From Bacteroidota bacterium (lineage in GTDB: Bacteria > Bacteroidota > Bacteroidia > B-17B0 > Aurantibacillaceae), in contig JAFLBH010000005.1 in NCBI GenBank assembly GCA_017303905.1, positions 1 through 64,000 on the forward strand: a DNA stretch of 64,000 bases. Direction: 5' to 3'. Numbering within the stretch: position 1 is the stretch's first letter; the number at the start of each line of letters is the position of its first letter. This document shows, piece by piece, positions 57,430 through 64,000 of this stretch. Position numbers and translations under genes: made by a program. The notes below the pieces were generated by a model that was given only the letters and a program-made list of their open reading frames with translations, made no database searches and was not told the DNA's origin.

Positions 57430-58361
57430 TTTGAATTCTTGTTATTTTGGACATCTTTTACCGCCCTGAATCCGAGGCTGCCCATTTTTAATTTCTTGTT
57501 TATCTTTTGAAATGTGCCGTTATACACAATACGGTAAACCGAATTACTATCCACTTCTGTTGATGTCCACCAATAAATAATCGGAGAATAGGAATTCCAT
57601 AGAGGACTCTCTTTATCAGGTTTAATTTTATAGTTAGTTTCTTTTGTGATTTTATTCCATTCACCACCTGCGTTGTTGCCGTTTCTGGTTAAAGAAGCAA
57701 CTACTTCTTCTATAGAAGGCAAACGCCAGACGCCTACAACTGTATCCTCCAATTTTAAACCGTCTTCAGAAAGATGGGCACAAATTTTATTTACATCATT
57801 CCACGATGTATAGTTAAGGTCAGACGAAGTTTGTGGCCAGCCCGGACCAGCCGGTGCCCATATGAGATTTACATTATTGCCCTTTACTTCTGTAGCTCCT
57901 TTAAAGCCATCGTTAACGCGTTTAGAAACTCTAAGAGCAGGCTCAAAACCGAAAATCAATGTCGCCAATAAAGGCGGAGCTAAAAGTATTGAACGATTCC
58001 AGTTTTTACCACCATTGGAGCCTAATAAGAAAAGAACGCCAATTAAGATCATGGGGAGAGAGAATATGACCAAGGCAGCTGAAGATCTAACCCAAAGAAG
58101 AGGGATTGCAACTCCAACAAGTATAAGAAGCCAAGCTCCAAGTTTTCTTTTAAAAATGGCAAGCATTGGCAATAAGATAAAAATTAAAGCGAAGGCATAG
58201 TACTGACGAAAAAACAGGAAAAGATTCATAATAAGGCTTTGGTAGTACCATCCTTCATGAAAATTCTCAACAATACCCCAGTACGACCATAATGTAGAAA
58301 AAATGCTACTTAGGATAACGGCTGACGAGCCTAGAATTATTTTAACCCTCTCATTAATCAA
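57426..58361 (-). CDS. Membrane protein with Lcl/DUF1566-like C-terminal domain
   Basis: This 311-residue protein has five to six membrane helices in residues 8-145 and an extracytoplasmic part of about 165 residues. The latter has VWRLPSIEEVVASL, YSPIIYWWTSTEVDSNSVY and MGSLGFRAVKD, the pattern of Lcl/DUF1566 domains, which have a C-type-lectin-like fold and are found on secreted proteins. The start is a TTG at 58361 preceded immediately by a stop; no ATG is available in frame near it. The gene starts the unit that includes the next four minus-strand genes. Confidence 0.72.
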   Translation of the reverse strand: MINERVKIILGSSAVILSSIFSTLWSYWGIVENFHEGWYYQSLIMNLFLFFRQYYAFALIFILLPMLAIFKRKLGAWLLILVGVAIPLLWVRSSAALVIFSLPMILIGVLFLLGSNGGKNWNRSILLAPPLLATLIFGFEPALRVSKRVNDGFKGATEVKGNNVNLIWAPAGPGWPQTSSDLNYTSWNDVNKICAHLSEDGLKLEDTVVGVWRLPSIEEVVASLTRNGNNAGGEWNKITKETNYKIKPDKESPLWNSYSPIIYWWTSTEVDSNSVYRIVYNGTFQKINKKLKMGSLGFRAVKDVQNNKNSK

Positions 58362-58424
58362 TTAGTGAAAATTAGCAGCTAATACAAAGATAATATACCT
58401 GAAAGGCTTAGTCTCTCTATTATG

Positions 58425-58439
58425 ACAAACGGCTTTTGT
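58425..58439. promoter_or_regulatory. ACAAAnGnCnTTTGT-type site
   Basis: ACAAACGGCTTTTGT fits the motif at every fixed position and is preceded by TG and followed by CCC. It lies in the divergent gap between the Lcl-type gene (58361) and the LytS-like kinase gene (58620). Confidence 0.6.
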
Positions 58440-58619
58440 CCCAAACCCTATATTTTAATTAAAAGCCTTAAAAGCCATTATATTCGTGAACAGAATAAAA
58501 GTAACCTAGAAGAATATACTCTAACACCCTTAGTCCTGAATACTAACACTAAGAGAGCAGACTTAATACGAAACAAAAACTATCTTTGTATTAGATTCAG
58601 TCATGTATAAAACTGATTT

Positions 58620-59624
58620 ATGAAACAGAAAACCATTTGGAACAGAATACTTAAAAATTTCTGGCTAAGGAATGTCTTAGTATTCATTTGTTTTCTATTT
58701 GCAAGATTTATTTTTAATCCTGAAGACACTATACTTGGTGAAGTTAAGGCTACAGTTTCTCAATTAATTCTCTTGATATTTATAATTTTTCACAACAGAA
58801 TACTTATTAATGGCTTACTTCTAAAGAATCGTAAATTATTATATTTAGTTCTTTTACTTGTGTTGATCATTGTTTACTCTCTCTTGCAGGGTGTCATGTA
58901 TAATCAAATCCTGCTAAAGGAGCGTTTTATTAGTTTAACCTATGTTGCCATTTACAATTTCTTTCTGGGTGCAATTGTATATTTTACTTATTTATACTTC
59001 ATTGAGCAACAAAAAATACTCGAGAACAAGCTTTATATTGTTGAGATGGAACAAAAGTACCTCAAGAACCAATTGAGCCCTCACTTTATTTTCAATTCAT
59101 TAAACAATATTTACTATTATAGTTTAGAAGAGAGTAAGAGAACACCTGAACTGATTCTCAAACTAAGCGAGCTTATTCGTTTCTTAAACGAATTCAATAA
59201 GAAACCCAAGATTACCATAAAGGAGGAGTTATCGTTCTTAGATAGTTATCTTTTATTTGAAAGGGAAAGGCTTGAAGACAGATGTGAGATAAACTATCAA
59301 TGCGAAATAAACAAACCCAACAGAGCGATTGAACCATTATTGTTTTTTCCTCTGATAGAAAATGCCTTTAAGCATGGCACAAATACGATGGAGAAATGCT
59401 TTGTGAACATTAAAGTTAGGGAAGTGAATGACACTTTGAGTGTTATTATTGAGAACAGAATTTTGAATGCGGACATTGTATCGACACGTACCGGCAAGGA
59501 GAATGTGCAAAGAAGGCTAGATTTATTTTATCCAAATAAACATTCGCTTCTAGTCACAAAGGAAAATGGGACCTATAAAGTTGATTTAAAAATTGAATTG
59601 AGAAATGAGTACATCGACATTTAA
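58620..59624 (+). CDS. LytS-like sensor histidine kinase
   Basis: This 334-residue membrane kinase has four hydrophobic helices in residues 18-128, then the His_kinase motif SPHFIFNSLNNIYYY with His155 and the N-box ENAFKHGT near 243. The order is that of the LytS/YehU type. Its 3' end overlaps the LytTR gene by 20 bases, so both are co-translated. It is related to but distinct from the kinase at 22151. Confidence 0.94.
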   Translation: MKQKTIWNRILKNFWLRNVLVFICFLFARFIFNPEDTILGEVKATVSQLILLIFIIFHNRILINGLLLKNRKLLYLVLLLVLIIVYSLLQGVMYNQILLKERFISLTYVAIYNFFLGAIVYFTYLYFIEQQKILENKLYIVEMEQKYLKNQLSPHFIFNSLNNIYYYSLEESKRTPELILKLSELIRFLNEFNKKPKITIKEELSFLDSYLLFERERLEDRCEINYQCEINKPNRAIEPLLFFPLIENAFKHGTNTMEKCFVNIKVREVNDTLSVIIENRILNADIVSTRTGKENVQRRLDLFYPNKHSLLVTKENGTYKVDLKIELRNEYIDI

Positions 59625-60315
59625 ATGCCTTATAGTAGATGACGAGGCGCCAGCAAGAAAAATAATTGAGCGTTTTGTTAAGCGTTTTGAAGAACTGGAG
59701 TTGACAGACACAGCAAAGAACGCAATTGAAGCTATGAATATTTTAAAAGAAAAGAAGATCGATATTGTCTTTTTAGACATAAACATGCCTGAAATTTCGG
59801 GTATTGCCCTCCTAAAAATGTTGACAGAACCGCCATTAGTTATTTTAACAACAGCCTATAGCGAATATGCCTTGGAGAGTTATGAATATAATGTTGCAGA
59901 TTATTTGCTTAAACCAATTCGCTTTGAGAGATTTGCAAAGGCAATAGATAAAGCTAAGGCACTTAAAGGCAATCAGCAATTAGTAAGCCTTGATAATTTT
60001 AATCAGGACATTTTTAATATTGAATTGCATGGTGAAAAAGTAAGTATACCTACATCTGAAATCAGCTATTTTCAAAGTTTGGGAAATTATATTAAGCTTT
60101 ACTCTACTACAAAAAGTTATGTGTTTCTAAAGACAACTAAGGAGTTGGAGGACGAGTTAAACCCAAACACATTTGTTAGAGTGCACAAGTCATTTATCGT
60201 GAACATCAATAAAATAAACAAGACCGCTTTAGATTTTATTGTTGTAAATGAAACCAAGATCCCGATTGGAAAGACATTTAAAAAATACTTCAAAAGCAAA
60301 ATTAAGGATCAATAA
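59605..60315 (+). CDS. LytTR family response regulator
   Basis: This 236-residue protein has a receiver domain with the acidic pair in IVDDEA (11-14), the phosphorylated Asp58 in FLDINMPE, and switch residues in ILTTAYSEYAL and LLKPIRFERF. A LytTR domain spans about 135-236 (ISYFQSLGNYIKLYS, FVRVHKSFIVNINKIN). It probably binds the shared palindrome motif found in the surrounding divergent gaps (58425, 61021, 54880 and 49682); that is inference. It is convergent with and overlaps the DUF4386-like gene by 14 bases. Confidence 0.94.
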   Translation: MSTSTFKCLIVDDEAPARKIIERFVKRFEELELTDTAKNAIEAMNILKEKKIDIVFLDINMPEISGIALLKMLTEPPLVILTTAYSEYALESYEYNVADYLLKPIRFERFAKAIDKAKALKGNQQLVSLDNFNQDIFNIELHGEKVSIPTSEISYFQSLGNYIKLYSTTKSYVFLKTTKELEDELNPNTFVRVHKSFIVNINKINKTALDFIVVNETKIPIGKTFKKYFKSKIKDQ

Positions 60316-60964
60316 GCTTTAGCAGTTTGTAACCAATAGCAAATAACCAAAGTATAGTAAGTATTGAGGTTAAGATAAATCCAATACCAAATGGTTTGAA
60401 GAAAGTAAATCCTACTGAAGACATCACACCAGTAATACCAATGACATAGCCAAGAACTTTACCGGTAGAACCGAAGCTTGATTTGGGAATGCCAAGACAA
60501 ACTAAAGCAATACCTATTGAAGGCAAAGAGATCAAGTAAAATGCTGAAAGAGGGGAATTAAGCATCTTGATTAATGAGGACGAAGAAAGTAAAATGAATG
60601 AATTTTGGCTAAGTGCGAGGAAAGATTTTGAATCTTCGCTAAATCTTAACAGTTGAATATAGCCAGGCCATGTGTATATAAGGTCAATAACAACAAACAA
60701 AATAATAAGAGCGGAACCTACGGACACTTGATACAAATTATTTTTACTTAAGTTATTAAATAGAGAAATAATTAAAGGGATGAATAAAATATCTGTAATG
60801 ATTGAAAGTATAATTATTCCAATCCATTCACAGCGGTAGGTATTTAAATGTTTAAGCGCTTTGGTCGGATCATCAGGAAGTTTACCAGATGAAACATATA
60901 AATATGTAATTACTATATATAAGGCACCTATAGTTAAGGCTGATAATCCTCCGATTTTTTTCAT
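60302..60964 (-). CDS. Multi-pass membrane protein, DUF4386-like
   Basis: This 220-residue protein has six predicted membrane helices and a loop with LRFSEDSKSFLALSQNSF. The overall layout is that of DUF4386-type proteins (compare 25776), although the sequence match is weak. It overlaps the end of the LytTR gene on the opposite strand. Its divergent neighbour is the large secreted protein gene, and a palindrome site lies between them. Confidence 0.68.
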   Translation of the reverse strand: MKKIGGLSALTIGALYIVITYLYVSSGKLPDDPTKALKHLNTYRCEWIGIIILSIITDILFIPLIISLFNNLSKNNLYQVSVGSALIILFVVIDLIYTWPGYIQLLRFSEDSKSFLALSQNSFILLSSSSLIKMLNSPLSAFYLISLPSIGIALVCLGIPKSSFGSTGKVLGYVIGITGVMSSVGFTFFKPFGIGFILTSILTILWLFAIGYKLLKLIDP

Positions 60965-61020
60965 TCTTAATTATCTCAAAAATAGAACCAGGAAGTTCTA
61001 TTATTAACCGAATATCTTAC

Positions 61021-61047
61021 ATTGTGACAAATGTCTTTCGTCACAAT
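61021..61047. promoter_or_regulatory. Quasi-palindromic regulatory site
   Basis: ATTGTGAC and GTCACAAT are exact complementary 8-base arms around AAATGTCTTTC. The centre ACAAATGTCTTTCGT matches the motif seen at 58425 and 54880 except at one position. It lies in the divergent gap between the membrane protein gene (60964) and the secreted protein gene (61181), so it may control both. Confidence 0.65.
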
Positions 61048-61180
61048 TATTAAAACACTCATTAGCCTATCTACGCTTTTATTAGCACCATTTTATTGCC
61101 ACAAATGATAAAAGGACTTAATCATAAAATACGCCATAAAGTTATGCTTTAGTTTATTTTTGATAAGCAATGATTAGTTT

Positions 61181-63025
61181 ATGCACAATAAGACGGTTGT
61201 ACTACTTGCAATTTTAATGTTTCAAGTATATCAAGGCTACGGGATAGTAGTTAATGGATACGCCCGTGTTAGTCAATTAGCAGGTACTACGGTTACAGTA
61301 GCCAATGTTAACGAGGTGAATGATTCATTTGAAGATGGGGAATATGTAATAATAATGCAGATGCAAGATAATGTAATAGGATCTTTTACAACAAATGTTG
61401 CTACGTTTGGCTCATTATCGTCCATCGGTTCAGCGGGATTGTACGAAGTTGTGCAGATACAATCGCATACAGAAACCGGAGGAATACCGACCACTATAAC
61501 TTTTGCTTCTGCATTGGGGAACAGTTATAACATAGGAAGTAATTCATCAGTTCAGATCATTACTTTTCCGACATTAGGAAGCCCGAATTATAACCTCAGT
61601 TCAGTAATTAACCCAATAACATGGAATGGAAATATAGGAGGTGTGATAGCTTTCAATGTTAGTGGCGTACTTTCAATAAACAATAACATAGACGCCAGTG
61701 GATATGGATTTAGAGGCGGCGCGAAGAATTTAGGCACTGCGGGAGGATGTAATTCTACAACCTACATGGCAAACACGGGTGCGAATTTTGGTTTGAAAGG
61801 GGAAGGTATTTATAGAATTAATACCGGAGTAAATCCAAATTTTACAAGTGCGAGAGCAAAGATACTTAATGGTGGCGGTGGTGGGAATTCACATAACTCC
61901 GGTGGCGGTGGCGGATCAAATTGTTCGACCGGTGGCGATGGGGGACCAGGTGCGGACCTTCCTTTTTGTACACCAGCTGCTGGAGGACAAGGAGGAATAT
62001 CATTATCAACTTACATAAATGCCGGAAGAGTATTTATGGGCGGAGGAGGCGGTTCGGGAGAGGGTAATGAGGGTAATGCGACCGGAGGAGGTAATGGTGG
62101 TGGAATTATCCTAGTAAAAGCGAACACCATATCAACCAGTGGAATCTGCGGAGGATATAATATTTCGGCTAATGGAACATCTATAACCTTTCCAAGCTTT
62201 GCAGATGGTTCAGGAGGAGGAGGTGGTGGTGGAAGCATTGTGCTTGAAGTAAATAATTGGGTGATTTCTCCTACCTGTCAATTGAATTTGAATGCTAATG
62301 GCGGTGATGGAGGTAATGTACAATCACCATTTGTACATGGGGGTGGTGGCGGTGGCGGAACAGGCGTGGTATTACATTCTACCAATTTACCAGTTGGTGT
62401 AAACTTGAATACTAACCCAGGTAACGGAGGAAAGAATGATGATCCAACAACCTTTTATGCTGCCAACGGATCAACGATTACATGCAATACACTTTCTTCA
62501 GGCCCATTACCTATTGAACTACTTTCGTTTGAAGCCTTCAAAAAGGGATCATCTGTACTATTAGAATGGGTTACCGCTACCGAGCTAAACAATGATTTTT
62601 TTGAAATACATCATTCCATGAATGCTATTGATTTTACAGTTATAAATATGCAAGATGGCGTGGGCACAAGCACGCAACAGATGAAATACGATTACATACA
62701 TACTTCTCCTTTAGAAGGCACGAACTATTACAGATTAAGGCAAGTGGATTTTGATGGAAAATACAGTCTAAGCCCTATAAGAGCCGTAAAATTTAATACG
62801 AGTAATCCTGAAGTCAAAATATGGCCCAATCCGGCAGACCATACCTTAAAAATTGAAAGTGATGAACGATTGGATCGAATAGAAATTTTCAACGATATAG
62901 GCCAATTAATTTTAGAAAAAGGGCTTGAAACAAATTCACTTGAAGTAAGCCACCTGGCAGATGGTGTTTATATCTTAAGAATAGACAACAAAAATTATAA
63001 ACTTATAATAAACCATAACCCATGA
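61181..63025 (+). CDS. Secreted glycine-rich protein with T9SS type A sorting domain
   Basis: This is a 614-residue protein with a signal peptide (residues 1-20). The N-terminal 190 residues are beta-rich (GIVVNGYARVSQLAG, FGSLSSIGSAGLYEV). Residues 210-420 contain many glycine runs (GGGGGNSHNSGGGGGS, GGGGGSGEGNE) typical of surface proteins rich in Gly and Asn. The last 80 residues form a T9SS type A sorting domain: PNPADHTLKIESDE, IEIFNDIGQLILEK, DGVYILRIDNKNYKLIINHN. The protein is probably exported through type IX secretion and attached to or released from the surface. Its stop overlaps the next ATG by four bases. Confidence 0.9.
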   Translation: MHNKTVVLLAILMFQVYQGYGIVVNGYARVSQLAGTTVTVANVNEVNDSFEDGEYVIIMQMQDNVIGSFTTNVATFGSLSSIGSAGLYEVVQIQSHTETGGIPTTITFASALGNSYNIGSNSSVQIITFPTLGSPNYNLSSVINPITWNGNIGGVIAFNVSGVLSINNNIDASGYGFRGGAKNLGTAGGCNSTTYMANTGANFGLKGEGIYRINTGVNPNFTSARAKILNGGGGGNSHNSGGGGGSNCSTGGDGGPGADLPFCTPAAGGQGGISLSTYINAGRVFMGGGGGSGEGNEGNATGGGNGGGIILVKANTISTSGICGGYNISANGTSITFPSFADGSGGGGGGGSIVLEVNNWVISPTCQLNLNANGGDGGNVQSPFVHGGGGGGGTGVVLHSTNLPVGVNLNTNPGNGGKNDDPTTFYAANGSTITCNTLSSGPLPIELLSFEAFKKGSSVLLEWVTATELNNDFFEIHHSMNAIDFTVINMQDGVGTSTQQMKYDYIHTSPLEGTNYYRLRQVDFDGKYSLSPIRAVKFNTSNPEVKIWPNPADHTLKIESDERLDRIEIFNDIGQLILEKGLETNSLEVSHLADGVYILRIDNKNYKLIINHNP

Positions 63026-64000
63026 AAAACTTATTATTACAATTTATGATTCTTTCCGCGTTCGTTGGAAACAGTCAGAGCTTTATTAGAAAAGCGGGTG
63101 CAAATGACATCGATCATTTGAAAAAGATAATTGCCTTAAATAACAATTATTACCTGGCCGGTAATACTTATTCCTTAGGCACATCCCATATTCAGGTAAT
63201 TAAGACAGATTTGAATGGCAATCAACTATGGAATAGCATTGCGCAAGGAAATGTAAATGATTTTACAGCCGATTTAGTTAACTTAAATGGAAGCAAGATT
63301 TTAAGTGGGGGCACAACAAGAAAAATTGTTGGCAGCCAGAATATTAGTGATGGCTATCTTCAATTGCAGAATCAGGCAGGAACAATACTTTGGCAGAAAA
63401 CGTACTCCGTGATGGGGAATGAAACCTATTTCACTTCGATTGTGAATACAAATGATAGTGGCATTGCAGTTTTAGGCGGTTACTACGATAACATGAATAA
63501 CAACATCAATTTCTTAAGTAAACTTGATAGTAATGGCGTCGTTCAATGGATCATGGAATATTCAGGCTCAGGCTTTCTCACTTCCGATAATTTACTACAA
63601 CTATCTAATAATGATTTCCTGATTACGGGGAGCATAGGTTTAGGGTTTCAAATGAATAACGCTGTTGCCTATAGAGTAAGCTCAACTGGTAATTTAATTT
63701 GGAGCGAAATAATAAACTACGACAATGTTAATTCTCAAAACTCATCTTTCTATCACGCAGCAGAATTGCCGAGTGGCAATATTCTTCTAAGCGGTTACAG
63801 TGATTACTTTGGGTCGGGAGCAATGGATTATATAGTGACAAAAATTACAGGTAACGGTGCGCTCATTAATAATACTTATTACGGGACCAATCAAATAGAC
63901 TGGTTATACGATGCAAATTACAATCCTGTAACAAATAAATTGATACTGTGCGGTGAATCGGGAGGGATTGGTAATCCGTCGCAAAGTGATGGTCTTTTGT
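63022..64000 (+). CDS. Secreted beta-propeller-like protein, truncated at the window edge
   Basis: This frame starts with the ATG that overlaps the stop of the previous gene by four bases (ATGA) and remains open to the window end, giving 326 visible residues. It has a signal peptide (MKNLLLQFMILSAFVGNSQS) and repeats with the rhythm IKTDLNGNQLWNSIAQG, LQNQAGTILWQKTYSV, LSKLDSNGVVQWIMEYSG, VSSTGNLIWSEIINY. These are typical beta-propeller or delta-60-like repeats in T9SS-exported proteins. The C terminus, which might carry a sorting domain, is not visible. Confidence 0.85.
   Translation, partial: MKNLLLQFMILSAFVGNSQSFIRKAGANDIDHLKKIIALNNNYYLAGNTYSLGTSHIQVIKTDLNGNQLWNSIAQGNVNDFTADLVNLNGSKILSGGTTRKIVGSQNISDGYLQLQNQAGTILWQKTYSVMGNETYFTSIVNTNDSGIAVLGGYYDNMNNNINFLSKLDSNGVVQWIMEYSGSGFLTSDNLLQLSNNDFLITGSIGLGFQMNNAVAYRVSSTGNLIWSEIINYDNVNSQNSSFYHAAELPSGNILLSGYSDYFGSGAMDYIVTKITGNGALINNTYYGTNQIDWLYDANYNPVTNKLILCGESGGIGNPSQSDGLL

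Noticed and set aside
60117..60299. Minus-strand frame inside the LytTR gene
   Set aside because: It is a shadow of the LytTR domain with no independent support.
1..64000. rRNA and complete tRNA genes
   Set aside because: No T-loop GTTCGAA-containing cloverleaf or rRNA-like segment was found by eye; the only tRNA-like piece is the 12-base tip at 18753.

Overview
The window is AT-rich bacterial chromosome from a member of the Bacteroidota, probably near the flavobacterial or sphingobacterial lineages. The evidence is a gliding-motility lipoprotein GldD beside ssb, a type IX secretion sorting domain at the end of a secreted protein, RteC, SymE-like and GIN-domain genes, LytS/LytTR pairs, and -7 boxes of the TAnnTTTG type. 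No rRNA, complete tRNA, CRISPR array, integrase or transposase gene was found.

Region 1 (1-18.6 kb) is mostly core genome: ssb-gldD, a Rieske-like lipoprotein, an S41 protease, superoxide dismutase, a TM2 protein, mannose-1-phosphate guanylyltransferase and a DEAD-box helicase. Next come an ECF sigma/anti-sigma pair and two GIN-domain genes. The sigma operon and the GIN operon carry the same promoter (TGTAAC, 17 bases, CGTC), so they look like one self-regulated envelope regulon. Then follow a DUF4846 lipoprotein, a SpoIIE-type phosphatase, hemF, a LysM/periplasmic-binding protein and guaA.

Region 2 (18.7-21.5 kb) is a compact cassette of small, mostly unrecognised genes with strong Shine-Dalgarno sites. 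It begins at what looks like the 3' tip of a tRNA with its terminator and ends at a strong terminator. One gene encodes duplicated HU-like helices. It may be a small virus-like or satellite element.

Region 3 (21.5-26.5 kb) holds a LytS/LytTR pair, membrane proteins and a serine hydrolase.

Region 4 (26.5-46.6 kb) is an accessory island. It has a SymE-like toxin with a DUF6943-like partner, an HNH nuclease, a large PD-(D/E)xK-helical protein, a GC-richer non-coding block with long hairpins, and a tight five-gene operon (33390-39893, minus strand). The operon encodes an EVE-like protein, a membrane patatin, two different metallo-beta-lactamase-fold enzymes and a DUF4365-dynamin GTPase fusion. 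This operon is the strongest candidate for an undescribed, probably anti-phage, system. The island continues with a secreted PHP hydrolase and a replication/regulation module (DnaC-like loader, DnaD-like protein, HTH protein, a HEPN-motif protein, RteC, XRE regulator with a 23-base palindromic operator).

Region 5 (46.8-61 kb) holds secreted and membrane proteins: alpha/beta hydrolases, two HExxH metallopeptidase-like proteins, a CPBP protease, two VOC proteins, an ECF sigma factor, HXXEE and Lcl-type proteins, and a second LytS/LytTR pair. A shared palindrome-like motif (ACAAAnGnCnTTTGT) lies in four divergent gaps of this region and may be the operator of that pair. The window ends in a glycine-rich T9SS substrate followed by a truncated beta-propeller-like secreted protein.
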